DNA of 7,942 nt, taken from positions 1 to 7,942 of the forward strand of contig CAJUAW010000120.1 in the NCBI GenBank assembly GCA_910584605.1, in the 5' to 3' direction. Numbering within the stretch: position 1 is the stretch's first letter; each line of letters starts with the position of its first letter. Shown here piece after piece: positions 1-6,679 of this stretch. Under the pieces are notes generated by a model that was given only the letters and a program-made list of their open reading frames with translations, searched no databases and was not told the origin of the DNA. A program made the position numbers and the translations under genes. Source of the DNA: an uncultured Oscillospiraceae bacterium. GTDB taxonomy: Bacteria > Bacillota_A > Clostridia > Oscillospirales > Oscillospiraceae.

Positions 1-427
1 GGTCGGCGTATTTGCTGTAAAGGGGCTCCCGGAAGGCCATCACGTCGGCCAGGGTCTGGCCCGGCTCCATGGCGATGCCCCGGGTGGACAGGTTGTGGAT
101 GCGGCGGGTCAGCTCCTCCAGGGGGACCTGGAGGTAGACCACCGGTCCCAGCCCCTTCAGATGGAGGGCCGCCTCCTCCCGGCATACGGCGCTGCCCCCG
201 GGCGCGATGACGGTGCGGCGGCAGTCCAGGCTGCGCACCGCCGCCTCCTCGGCGTCCAGAAACGCCGCCGTCCCCCGGCGGTCCAGGATCTCCTGGAGCA
301 GGGCCCCCTCCCGCTCCTGAATGAGCAGATCCACGTCCAGAAACTGGTAGCCCAGCAGCTTGGCCAGCAGGACGCCCGCGGTGCTTTTGCCGGAACCCGG
401 CATACCGATGAGAGTGATATTATCCAA
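1..427 (-). CDS. Shikimate-kinase-like protein (5' part; 3' end outside window)
   Basis: A P-loop small-molecule kinase of the shikimate kinase fold; 142 complete codons are visible and about 30 more should lie beyond the left edge. The Walker A motif GMPGSGKST is at residues 8-16, a DVD motif at 31-33 (the position of the shikimate-binding DxD), a GG turn in VIAPGGSAV at 73-81, and a lid-like TRGIAMEPGQTL segment at 115-126 followed by REPLY. Orthodox AroK catalyses ATP-dependent phosphorylation of shikimate in the chorismate pathway. Here the usual FR of the substrate-binding FRxxE motif reads FLDAE (56-60) and the usual GGG reads GGS, so the substrate is uncertain. I recall similar proteins in many Clostridia annotated simply as shikimate kinase. 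The start is a TTG at 427, 12 bases after AAAGG; the in-frame TTG at 439 abuts AAAGG directly and is less likely. Transcribed divergently from the antiporter gene. Confidence 0.85.
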   Translation of the reverse strand, partial: MDNITLIGMPGSGKSTAGVLLAKLLGYQFLDVDLLIQEREGALLQEILDRRGTAAFLDAEEAAVRSLDCRRTVIAPGGSAVCREEAALHLKGLGPVVYLQVPLEELTRRIHNLSTRGIAMEPGQTLADVMAFREPLYSKYAD

Positions 428-463
428 ATCTGTTTCCAACCTTTACATACAAATTCATTCTGT

Positions 464-472
464 AGTATAACA
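464..472 (-). promoter_or_regulatory. Extended -10 promoter of the shikimate-kinase-like gene
   Basis: On the minus strand this reads TGTTATACT, an extended -10 (TGn plus TATACT, five of six matches to TATAAT), 36 bases upstream of the TTG start. No TTGACA-like -35 is visible at 16-18 bases, which fits an extended -10 promoter. Inferred from sequence only. Confidence 0.5.
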
Positions 473-514
473 CAAAGCCGGAAAAAAGAAAAGGGGGAAC
501 CAGACGAAAAGGGG

Positions 515-543
515 GTGACAAAGGGGCTGGAAGATGGTATGAT
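515..543 (+). promoter_or_regulatory. Sigma-A promoter of the NhaC-like gene
   Basis: GTGACA at 515-520 (five of six to TTGACA), a 17-base spacer, then TATGAT at 538-543 (five of six to TATAAT). Transcription would begin near 550, giving a leader of about 25 bases to the ATG at 575. It is divergent from the promoter of the kinase-like gene. Confidence 0.7.
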
Positions 544-574
544 TCCCCCTAGACTATTTTTTAGGGAGGAAGCT

Positions 575-1897
575 ATGGATCTGCTGGCTGCGTTTGGGAT
601 CTTTCTGCTGTGTGTGTTCGGGTGTATGGTGAAGGGGCTGTCCCTGTTTTGGGCCCTTCTGGCGGGCTTTTTCTGCTTTTTCGCGGTGGGGGTGCGCCGG
701 GGGACGCCCGCCGGTCCCCTGCTGAAGATGGCCTGGAGCGGCATGGCCACCGCGCTGAAGGTACTGCGGGTGCTGCTGCTGCTGGGCCTGCTCACCGGAC
801 TGTGGCGGGCCGGAGGGACGGTGGCCTTTTTCGTCTGGATGGGGGTGCGCCTGATCACGCCCCAGACCTTTGTTCTGGTGGCCTTTCTGCTGGCCTCCGT
901 CTTCAGCCTGGCCTTTGGCAGCTGCTTCGGCGTGGTGGGGACGGCGGGGGTCATCCTCATGACCATCGCCCGCAGCGGCAGAGCCAACCTGGTGGTGACG
1001 GCGGGGGCCATTATGTCGGGCATTTACTTCGGAGAGCGGCTGTCCCCCGCGTCCTCCTCGGCGGCGCTGGTGTCCGCAGTGGCGGGGGTGGACCAGCGGG
1101 CCTTCCAGATGCGGATGTGGCGGGACACCCCCGTCCCCTTTCTGGCCACCCTGGCCCTCTACGGAGGGTTGTCCGTCCTGTGCCCCATCCAGCAGGTGGA
1201 CGCCCAGATTATGTCCGCCCTGGAGGAGGGCTTTTCCCTGACCTGGCCCGCCATCCTGCCCGCGGCGGCGCTGCTCCTGCTGCCCTGGCTGAAGGTGAGC
1301 GCCCTTGCGTCCATTGCGGTCAGCTGCGTGCTGGCGGCGGGCTGCGCGCTGTTTGTCCAGCGCCTGCCGCTGGGCGAGGTGCTGCATGCCTGCACGCTGG
1401 GCTACCGCCCCGCGCTGCCGGAGCTGACGGAGCTGATGAGCGGCGGCGGGCTGATCTCCATGGTTGGGGTGTGCCTGATTGTGGTCCTCTCCTGCGCCTA
1501 TTCCGGTATGTTCAACGGCACCGGGCTGCTGGCCCCGGTGACCAGCCGGGTGGGGGCGCTGGCGGAGCGGGCCGGACTGTTTGGCGCCCATGTGGCGGTG
1601 TCCTTCGGCTGCTGCGCCCTGTTCTGCAACCAGACGGTGGGCATTGTCATGAGCGGGCAGCTGCTGGGGGAGGAGTACCGCCGGCGGGCGCTGCCGCCCA
1701 TGGAGCTGGCCGCCAATATCGGCAATTCGGTGGTCAACCTGGCGGGGCTGGTGCCCTGGGCCATTGCCTGCACCGTGCCCCTGACCACCATGGAGATTGG
1801 GGTTTCCATTCTGCCCCTGTCCTTCTACCTCTACCTGCTGCCCCTGTGGTGCTGGTTCCGGGCGGGACGGATGAAAGATTTGCCAAAAACCTGTTGA
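575..1897 (+). CDS. NhaC-family Na+/H+ antiporter-like membrane protein
   Basis: A 440-residue, strongly hydrophobic protein, the usual length for NhaC antiporters, which exchange Na+ for H+ (some relatives exchange organic anions) across the cytoplasmic membrane. Multiple membrane segments run from residue 2 to about 427. Family landmarks are GSCFGVVGTAGV at 115-126, GAIMSGIYFGERLSPASSS at 144-162 (the GxYFGDxxSPxS region of NhaC), CNQT at 351-354 and NIGNSVVNLAGLVPW at 381-395 (the region before the conserved PW). Two features differ from the pattern I remember: the acidic residue usually found before the last motif (ED or EN) is G383, and the SPxSDTT-type stretch is SPASSSA, so ion specificity is open. 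The ATG at 575 was chosen because AGGGAGGA lies four bases upstream and a promoter ends at 543; the open frame extends back to 95 but that part overlaps the kinase-like gene and has no membrane character. The gene is monocistronic or weakly reads into degV, as no terminator follows. Confidence 0.85.
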   Translation: MDLLAAFGIFLLCVFGCMVKGLSLFWALLAGFFCFFAVGVRRGTPAGPLLKMAWSGMATALKVLRVLLLLGLLTGLWRAGGTVAFFVWMGVRLITPQTFVLVAFLLASVFSLAFGSCFGVVGTAGVILMTIARSGRANLVVTAGAIMSGIYFGERLSPASSSAALVSAVAGVDQRAFQMRMWRDTPVPFLATLALYGGLSVLCPIQQVDAQIMSALEEGFSLTWPAILPAAALLLLPWLKVSALASIAVSCVLAAGCALFVQRLPLGEVLHACTLGYRPALPELTELMSGGGLISMVGVCLIVVLSCAYSGMFNGTGLLAPVTSRVGALAERAGLFGAHVAVSFGCCALFCNQTVGIVMSGQLLGEEYRRRALPPMELAANIGNSVVNLAGLVPWAIACTVPLTTMEIGVSILPLSFYLYLLPLWCWFRAGRMKDLPKTC

Positions 1898-1922
1898 GTT
1901 TTCCGTCCGCCTAAGCTATAAT
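1894..1922 (+). promoter_or_regulatory. Sigma-A promoter of the degV gene
   Basis: TTGAGT at 1894-1899, a 17-base spacer, then a perfect TATAAT at 1917-1922. The -35 overlaps the stop codon of the upstream antiporter gene. The leader of about 70 bases contains a short inverted repeat (GGCAGG at 1940-1945 with CCTGCC at 1959-1964, and ACCCGGGT between them) that is too weak and lacks a T-run to be called a terminator or riboswitch. Confidence 0.7.
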
Positions 1923-1997
1923 TATGCTAATACCCACCGGGCAGGGACCCGGGTACGGCCTGCCAGGAGAGCGGGCCACGAAACAAAGGAGAGGAAT

Positions 1998-2894
1998 ATG
2001 AAGTTCCAACTTGTCAGCGACAGCTCCTGCGATCTGGGCCGGGAGGAGATGGAGCGGCTGGGCGTGGCGATGGTGTCCTACTACGTGGCCTTTGAAGACG
2101 AGGTCTACTACCGGGAGGAGCGGGACATCCCCACCCATCAGTTCTATCAGATGATGGCGGACCGCCCCGGCGTGTTTCCCAAAACCTCCATGCCCACCCT
2201 GGAGGACTACCTGGAGGCTTTCCGCCCCCTGGCGGCCCAGGGCCAGCCCATTTTGTGCATCTGTCTCAACGCCAACTTCAGCGGCTCCTTCCAGACGGCC
2301 CTGAACGCGGCGGAGGAGCTGCGGGAGGAGTACCCCGGCGTTTCGATCCGGGTGATGGACTCCACCCTGGCCACGGTGCTCCAGGGCCTGCTGGTGGAGG
2401 AGGCTGCCGCCCTCCGGGACGCGGGCTTCACCCTGGACGAGGCGGCGGAGGCCCTGGCGGCCCTGCCCGCCACCGGGCGCATCTTCTTTACCACCAGCGA
2501 CCTGGAGTACCTCCGCCACGGCGGGCGCATCGGCCGGGCGGCGGCGGCCACCGGCGCGCTGCTGAAGGTAAAGCCCCTCATCGGCTACAAGGACGCCGGC
2601 CTCATCTCCGATGGCATCGCTCAGGGGCGGAAGAAGTCGCTGGTCAAGGTGCGGGAACTGTTTTTCCGCCACCTGGAGCGGGAGGGCATCGATCTGGACC
2701 AGTACCGCCTGGCCACCGGCTTTGGCCTGGACCGGGAGGAGCACGCCGCCTTTGCCCAGGCGGTTTACGACGGCCTGCTGGAGCTGGGCTGCGACCGGCC
2801 GGAGGTGAAACGGCCCTATCAGATCGGCGTGACCATCGGGGTCCACACCGGTCCCACCCCCATTGGAGTCGGCCTGCTGAAGCGGGCGATCTGA
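1998..2894 (+). CDS. degV: DegV family fatty-acid-binding protein
   Basis: 298 residues, slightly longer than the usual 280-290. DegV proteins bind a fatty acid in a cleft between two alpha/beta domains; the FakB members of the family present it to the kinase FakA to feed phospholipid synthesis. Landmarks are VSDSSCDL at 6-13, KTSMPT at 62-67 (KTSQPS-type loop), NANFSGSFQTA at 91-101 (the SGT/SGS fatty-acid loop), VMDSTLA at 119-125, DLEYLRHGGRIGR at 168-180, LKVKPLI at 189-195 and a C-terminal GVHTGPTPIGVG. The start ATG follows AAGGAGAGG, a strong ribosome site. No fakA partner is in view, so whether this is a functional FakB cannot be told from context. It has its own promoter and terminator and appears monocistronic. 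Confidence 0.93.
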   Translation: MKFQLVSDSSCDLGREEMERLGVAMVSYYVAFEDEVYYREERDIPTHQFYQMMADRPGVFPKTSMPTLEDYLEAFRPLAAQGQPILCICLNANFSGSFQTALNAAEELREEYPGVSIRVMDSTLATVLQGLLVEEAAALRDAGFTLDEAAEALAALPATGRIFFTTSDLEYLRHGGRIGRAAAATGALLKVKPLIGYKDAGLISDGIAQGRKKSLVKVRELFFRHLEREGIDLDQYRLATGFGLDREEHAAFAQAVYDGLLELGCDRPEVKRPYQIGVTIGVHTGPTPIGVGLLKRAI

Positions 2895-2896
2895 GG

Positions 2897-2928
2897 AACG
2901 TCCCGGCCCGTTTGGGCCGGGATGTTTT
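2897..2928 (+). terminator. Hairpin terminator after degV
   Basis: A 13-bp stem, 2897-2909 pairing with 2914-2926 (core TCCCGGCCC / GGGCCGGGA with one G-U pair), a four-base loop GTTT, and a short run of T at the 3' end. It starts three bases after the degV stop. The T-run is short (four), so termination may be incomplete. Confidence 0.8.
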
Positions 2929-2963
2929 CCATGGGGGAGGATTTTTTGTAACGGTTTTGTCAC

Positions 2964-2991
2964 TTGAAATTTGACGAAAATATGTTATCCT
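2964..2991 (+). promoter_or_regulatory. Promoter of the SGNH hydrolase / lipoprotein operon
   Basis: In an AT-rich patch just after the degV terminator, TTGAAA (2964-2969) is followed after 16 bases by TATCCT (2986-2991), preceded by TG at 2983-2984, making an extended -10. TTGTCA at 2957-2962 with TATGTT at 2981-2986 is an overlapping alternative. Start position is therefore approximate. Confidence 0.5.
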
Positions 2992-3040
2992 GAAAAGGAA
3001 CGATTTCGACAGCATTAGACCGGTTCCCGCTGGGAGGTGT

Positions 3041-3988
3041 ATGCGCTTGGCGCGTTATCAGGGAAAGCGTGTTGCCCGGAGCCACCGGGCAGTGATTCTT
3101 TTTATCGCGGCGGCTGCGGCCGTCGCGTTGGCAGTGGCGGGGGTGGTTCGTCTGGTGTACGGGGGCCAGGTTCCCCCGCCTCCGGACGTCTCCCAGGGGG
3201 AGACCGACTCCTCCGCAGACCGCTCCTCGGAACCCGCGTCCCAGCTGGACAGCGCGCCCAAAGCGCCGCCCTACGATTTTTCCCAGCCCGCCCCCGCCAG
3301 CGAGGCGGTGGATAACCGCTACTTTGACGACGCCGCCTTTGTGGGCGACTCCCGCACCGACGGCTTTATGCTCTACAGCGGGGTGGGGACCGGGAAAAAC
3401 CTCACCTCCAACGGCCTGTCCATCTTCACCCTGTCCGAGAAGAAGGCGTTTACCGTGGAGGGGGAGACCTACACCCTGCTGGAGGCGCTGGCCCTGGAGG
3501 AGTACGGCAAGGTGTACCTCTCCCTGGGCGTCAACGAGCTGGGGATCTACAAGGACAAGTCCTTTTACAGCAGCTACAGCGCGGCCATCGACCAGATCCG
3601 TCTGGTGCAGCCCGGCGCTGTGATCTACATCCAGGGGCTGATCCCCGTGAACGAGGCGCAGGTGGAGGAGCACAACGGCAACAAGTACAATCTGTCCAAC
3701 GACCATCTGCGGGTGTACAACGACCTGATGCGCCAGGTGGCGGAGGAGAAGCAAGTGGTCTATCTGGACCTGTACTCCGAATTCGCGGACGAGAACGGCT
3801 CCCTGCCCGAGGGGCTCAGCCGGGACGGCGTCCACCTGACCAAGGAGCCCTGCCAGCGGTGGCTGGAGTATTTGAAGACCCATACCGTAGACTTTGACGC
3901 GCTGTACCCCGACGGCCCTCCCGTGGTGGAGCTGCCTGAGCCGGAGGGAGCGGAGATATCGACCGCAGATGGGAGTGAACCAGGATGA
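3041..3988 (+). CDS. Membrane-anchored SGNH/GDSL hydrolase
   Basis: 315 residues. A basic N-terminus (1-16) precedes one membrane segment at about 17-40, then a Pro/Ser-rich linker (about 44-90), so the catalytic domain should lie outside the membrane. SGNH-family blocks are visible: FVGDSRT at 100-106 (nucleophile S104), SLGVNELG at 161-168 (block III, N165) and RDGVHLT at 261-267 (block V, D262 and H265 completing the triad). Such enzymes remove or transfer acyl groups on cell-wall or surface glycans; the exact substrate cannot be read from sequence. The ATG at 3041 follows GGGAGG three bases upstream. Its stop overlaps the start of the next gene (ATGA), so the two are translationally coupled. 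Residues 285-315 form an acidic, proline-containing tail with no recognised motif. Confidence 0.85.
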   Translation: MRLARYQGKRVARSHRAVILFIAAAAAVALAVAGVVRLVYGGQVPPPPDVSQGETDSSADRSSEPASQLDSAPKAPPYDFSQPAPASEAVDNRYFDDAAFVGDSRTDGFMLYSGVGTGKNLTSNGLSIFTLSEKKAFTVEGETYTLLEALALEEYGKVYLSLGVNELGIYKDKSFYSSYSAAIDQIRLVQPGAVIYIQGLIPVNEAQVEEHNGNKYNLSNDHLRVYNDLMRQVAEEKQVVYLDLYSEFADENGSLPEGLSRDGVHLTKEPCQRWLEYLKTHTVDFDALYPDGPPVVELPEPEGAEISTADGSEPG

Positions 3989-4458
3989 GAAAGCTGTTTC
4001 CATTGCTCCTGGTCCTGGCGCTGGTGCTGGGCCTGGCCGCCTGCGGCGGCGGAGCAAACGACGCGCCGCCCCTCTATTCCGCCGGGCTTGTGACCAAGCT
4101 GGTGGAGGCAGGGGCTTTTTCCGAGGAGCTGGAGGAACTGGACGCGGACACCGCCTTTCTGCTCTACCGGCTGGCGGACAGCGGCCTGGAGCGGGCAGAC
4201 ATGAAGGAGTGCACCGTGCTCCGCTCCGCCGGGGCCACCTGCGAGGAGGGGGCGGTGCTGGTTTTTGCCAGCGCGGACCAGGCCAACACTGCGATGGACG
4301 CCCTGAGCAGCTACATCGACGGCCAGATTACCGCCAACGAGGATTACCGCCCCGGCGAGCTGCCCAAGCTGGAGGACGCGCTCATCAGCCGGCGGGGGGA
4401 GACAGTCCTGCTGGTGGTGGCCGGCGACATAGACGCCGCCAAGCAGGCGGTGGAATAA
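3985..4458 (+). CDS. DUF4358-type lipoprotein
   Basis: 157 residues. The N-terminus is a lipoprotein signal peptide: MRK, a leucine-rich core, and lipobox LAAC at 17-20, with C20 as the lipidated residue. The mature part matches my memory of the DUF4358 family: a conserved Cys-containing strand (ECTVLRS, about 76-82), an EGAVLVFASADQA stretch, the Y-x-P-x-E-x-x-K-L-E pattern (YRPGELPKLED), and a closing GETVLLVVAGD. Function is unknown; it is predicted to sit on the outer face of the cytoplasmic membrane. The start overlaps the stop of the SGNH hydrolase gene by four bases, which points to a joint role of the two products in extracytoplasmic acyl or cell-wall chemistry. The family name is recalled, not searched. 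Confidence 0.8.
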   Translation: MRKLFPLLLVLALVLGLAACGGGANDAPPLYSAGLVTKLVEAGAFSEELEELDADTAFLLYRLADSGLERADMKECTVLRSAGATCEEGAVLVFASADQANTAMDALSSYIDGQITANEDYRPGELPKLEDALISRRGETVLLVVAGDIDAAKQAVE

Positions 4459-4461
4459 GGA

Positions 4462-4495
4462 AAGATCCCGGCCTTGAGGCCGGGATCTTCTTATT
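4462..4495. terminator. Bidirectional hairpin terminator between convergent operons
   Basis: A perfect 12-bp stem, AAGATCCCGGCC (4462-4473) with GGCCGGGATCTT (4478-4489), and a TTGA loop, followed by CTTATT on the plus strand. The stop codon of the convergent minus-strand gene (4491-4493) lies within the T-rich tail. On the minus strand the stem is followed by TTCCTTATTCC, a weaker tract. It serves the SGNH/lipoprotein operon and probably also the phosphoesterase operon. Confidence 0.88.
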
Positions 4496-5399
4496 CCTGA
4501 CAGTAGCCGCAGGGCTCGTCCACCGTGACGGTATACTTTTCCAGCAGGGCCACCGGGTGGTAGGACAGCTTGCTGGTGCGCAGGCCGGGGTCGCCGGTGT
4601 CGTCCTCCCGGTTGAGGAAGGCCACGCCCTCCCCGGCGAAGTGCTGGGCGAACTGGGCCACCAGCATCTGGTAGCAGCCTTCGTAATCCCGGTCGGCCTT
4701 CTCGATGTGGATGAACAGGGTGTCTCCGATGATCTCCCCCAGGGAGAAGCCCGCAATCTGGCCGTCCACCAGCAGCACGCCACCCAACAGGTCGTAGGTC
4801 TGGTAGTTGTCCAGCACCTCGTGGGTTTTGGCAATGTCCTCGTGGAATGTGGCCGCCCCCTTGTCCCAGCGGGCGGCGTAGCGGTCCAGAAAGGTCTTCA
4901 CCTCAGGGATGTCCGACGGGGCGATGGGACGGAAGGCCCAGCTGCCATAGGTTTTCAGGAACTTGTTCACATGGTTGCGCTGGCCGCTGAGCTTTTTGCC
5001 CCGAAAATACTTCAGATCCTCTGCCCGGTACAGGTAGTCGAAGTTGTTCCGCTCGCCCACGGCGGTGCTGGCGGGGAAGTGCTTCTGGAGCTGCTCCAGC
5101 TCGTCCTTGGGGACAGGGTAGAAGGCGATGGGCATGTTCCGGCGGCAGCAGTAGCCGGCGATCTCCCGAAAATGCTCGGGCCGCCCGCCCCCCAGGGGCA
5201 GAGTGAAGGTGGGGCCCAGGCCGGGGTAGTCCACCTTGAAGTAGAGGGAGCCGCCGTAGACGGCCCACTCGGTCTTGTAGATGTCCCGCCAGATGAACAC
5301 GGTGCCGGGGGTGGTGTCGCAGATGCGGCTGCGGCTGTAGCCGAAGAATTGACGCAGGCGGGGCAGGTCCTCCAGCTGGAGGGGATGGAAGTCCAACAT
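4491..5399 (-). CDS. Soluble LPG-synthase-C / DUF2156 family protein
   Basis: 302 residues with no membrane segment. The sequence fits the paired acetyltransferase-like fold found in the C-terminal domain of MprF (phosphatidylglycerol lysyltransferase, LPG_synthase_C), here as a stand-alone protein without the flippase membrane domain. Landmarks are an N-terminal F-x-Y-S-R-S-R-I-C-D-T region with TVFIWRD (33-39), GKKLSGQRNHVNKF (134-147), GGVLLVDGQIAGFSLGE (206-222), HIEKADRDYEGCY (231-243), and LNREDDTGDPGLR (262-274) with KLSYHP (277-282). MprF-type domains transfer an amino acid from aminoacyl-tRNA to a lipid; stand-alone members are mostly unassigned, so the substrate is open. The ATG at 5399 is preceded by AAAGGA; an open frame extends upstream but overlaps the phosphoesterase gene. 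It lies 26 bases after that gene and is probably cotranscribed with it. Confidence 0.85.
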   Translation of the reverse strand: MLDFHPLQLEDLPRLRQFFGYSRSRICDTTPGTVFIWRDIYKTEWAVYGGSLYFKVDYPGLGPTFTLPLGGGRPEHFREIAGYCCRRNMPIAFYPVPKDELEQLQKHFPASTAVGERNNFDYLYRAEDLKYFRGKKLSGQRNHVNKFLKTYGSWAFRPIAPSDIPEVKTFLDRYAARWDKGAATFHEDIAKTHEVLDNYQTYDLLGGVLLVDGQIAGFSLGEIIGDTLFIHIEKADRDYEGCYQMLVAQFAQHFAGEGVAFLNREDDTGDPGLRTSKLSYHPVALLEKYTVTVDEPCGYCQE

Positions 5400-5425
5400 A
5401 GATTCAAATCCTTTAAACCAGTATT

Positions 5426-6523
5426 TTACTCCATTATATCCGATAACCGCCCATAATACCAGCCCGTAACACCCTGCTTTTTGCACAAAAAACCGGTCTT
5501 TGTCCTTCGGACCACCGTCAAAAGGTCTCCTGGGGACACCGGCAGGCGGTAGTCGGTAGAGTCCTCGCACTCCAGCCCCTTGGGGCCCTGGCGCAGGTAT
5601 TCGTTGAGGATGTACAGCTCCCGTCCTGTCTCCCGGTGGCGGCACAGGGACAGCTCCTCCCCGTGCTCCAGCAGCTCCAGGGCGGAACGGCCCCAGCGGA
5701 TGTTCAGCGAACCGGCGCTGGCCTCCTGGGGGTCCAGGGCGGCGGCGGCGGGCAGGCCGTCCCAGGCGGTCCAGGAGAAGTCTTCGCTGTCCTCCGAGGG
5801 CAGCATCAGAGCGTTGAGCTGGCCGTCCGCTTTGAGTACGCAGGCGCCGTCAATGGAGATGATCCTCCGGTCCCAGGTGAACAGGGGGGCGGAGGAGGGG
5901 ATGGAGGGGTCGTAAAGGGTGACGGGCCAGTGGCCCACGATCACCCATTTGGGGAAGGAGCGGCCCTGCCCCAGGAAGTCGTCATTTTTCATGCACTTCC
6001 AGCTGTCCAGCTCCTCCATCCGGTCCAGAGAGGGGACCCCTCCGTGGACAAACAGGAGGTGCTCGGTCTCCAGGATGGTGGGCATGGCCCGCAGCCAGGC
6101 CCACTCCCGGGGAAAGGCGGCCCGCAGGTCCCGGCGGAGGCGGGGCAGGTCCTCCCACTGCTCAAAGCCCCCCTCCCGGGCCATCTGGCGGAGGGTGGAC
6201 TCCGGATGCTGGGGGAGGTAGGAGGCGAAGAAGCCCTGGTCCAGCTCGCCGCTCTCGAAGAAGCGGAGCACCAGCCCGTCGCAGTTGCCGCAGATGGGGT
6301 AGAGGGTGTGGGTCTTGGAGAGGGCCATGAGATGGCGCAGGAGGGGCAGGCTGTCCCGCCCCTTCTCCAGAAGATCGCCGTCCAGGACCAGGATGTCCTC
6401 CGGGGTGAGGCGGACCTTGTCCATCAGGGCCAGAAAGAAGGGGAGGTTGCCGTGGATGTCGCTGACGGCAATGATCCGCCGCCCCAGCTCGAATTTGGGG
6501 CGGATAACACGGGCTTTCTCCAT
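5426..6523 (-). CDS. Calcineurin-like metallophosphoesterase with SH3-like C-terminal segment
   Basis: 365 residues. The N-terminal two thirds carry the metal-binding motifs of the calcineurin-like/PPP phosphatase fold in order: SDIHGN at 21-26 (D22, H24), LDGDLLEKG at 47-55 (D50), GNCD at 79-82 (the GNHD/E position, with Cys in place of His), VHGG at 159-162 and VGHWP at 196-200. This pattern resembles PrpE/ApaH and serine/threonine phosphatases, so it hydrolyses a phosphoester in the cytoplasm; the substrate is not evident. Residues about 325-360 (YRLPVSPGDLLTVV, then GFLCKK and GWYYGRL) look like a small SH3-type beta barrel. The ATG at 6523 has a perfect AAGGAGGT ribosome site seven bases upstream. 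It is the first gene of an operon with the DUF2156 gene. Cys81 in the metal motif is the one notable substitution. Confidence 0.85.
   Translation of the reverse strand: MEKARVIRPKFELGRRIIAVSDIHGNLPFFLALMDKVRLTPEDILVLDGDLLEKGRDSLPLLRHLMALSKTHTLYPICGNCDGLVLRFFESGELDQGFFASYLPQHPESTLRQMAREGGFEQWEDLPRLRRDLRAAFPREWAWLRAMPTILETEHLLFVHGGVPSLDRMEELDSWKCMKNDDFLGQGRSFPKWVIVGHWPVTLYDPSIPSSAPLFTWDRRIISIDGACVLKADGQLNALMLPSEDSEDFSWTAWDGLPAAAALDPQEASAGSLNIRWGRSALELLEHGEELSLCRHRETGRELYILNEYLRQGPKGLECEDSTDYRLPVSPGDLLTVVRRTKTGFLCKKQGVTGWYYGRLSDIME
5433..5438 (-). promoter_or_regulatory. Possible internal -10 before the DUF2156 gene
   Basis: On the minus strand this is a perfect TATAAT, 33 bases upstream of the ATG at 5399 and inside the last codons of the phosphoesterase gene, in a locally AT-rich patch. 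The hexamer 17 bases upstream (TGGTAT) is a poor -35, so this is a weak internal promoter at best. Confidence 0.25.
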
Positions 6524-6555
6524 AGCGGTGACCTCCTTGTGTTTGGCTTGCTGTC

Positions 6556-6585
6556 AGCATAACACAGGTGGGGAGGAAATTTCAA
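6556..6585 (-). promoter_or_regulatory. Promoter of the metallophosphoesterase operon
   Basis: On the minus strand, TTGAAA (6585-6580), an 18-base spacer, then TATGCT (6561-6556) preceded by TGT, giving an extended -10. The predicted leader is about 25 bases and includes the AAGGAGGT ribosome site at 6538-6531. Confidence 0.55.
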
Positions 6586-6590
6586 GCAGG

Positions 6591-6614
6591 AAAAAGGGCG
6601 GGAATTTCCCGCCC
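6591..6614 (-). terminator. Hairpin terminator downstream of rubredoxin
   Basis: On the minus strand GGGCGGG (6614-6608), loop AAATT, CCCGCCC (6602-6596), then TTTTT (6595-6591): a compact intrinsic terminator. It ends transcription from the rubrerythrin/rubredoxin side, about 115 bases past the rubredoxin stop, and insulates the phosphoesterase promoter just beyond it. The stretch 6615-6729 holds no convincing gene, only a second hairpin. Confidence 0.75.
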
Positions 6615-6679
6615 AGCTGCTCGATCTCCGGATAAAGATCATAGTACACGATCATTTGTCCTGCCGACCGATATGGGGA

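Noticed and set aside
95..574. Open frame upstream of the NhaC-like ATG that would lengthen the protein to 600 residues
   Set aside because: It overlaps the divergent kinase-like gene, lacks membrane character, and the ATG at 575 has its own promoter and ribosome site.
554..1591. 345-codon minus-strand open frame antisense to the antiporter
   Set aside because: Rich in Gln, Gly, His and Arg with no family resemblance; an antisense shadow.
1940..1964. Inverted repeat GGCAGG/CCTGCC in the degV leader as a riboswitch or terminator
   Set aside because: Only six base pairs with a 13-base loop and no T-run.
3894..5456. Long plus-strand open frame across the lipoprotein and antisense to DUF2156
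   Set aside because: Shadow frame of GC-rich coding DNA; no recognisable domain, and it conflicts with well-supported genes and a terminator inside it.
5400..5645. N-terminal extension of the DUF2156 gene to 384 residues
   Set aside because: It lies inside the phosphoesterase gene in another frame; homology begins at MLDFHPLQ and the ATG at 5399 has AAAGGA upstream.
5636..6562. 308-codon plus-strand open frame antisense to the phosphoesterase
   Set aside because: Low-complexity Gly/Val/Gln-rich translation typical of an antisense shadow.
6554..6655. Small minus-strand frame of 33 codons starting MIVYYDLYPE
   Set aside because: It contains the GGGCGGG terminator hairpin and the phosphoesterase promoter, and I recognise no family; probably chance, although AGGA lies just before its ATG.
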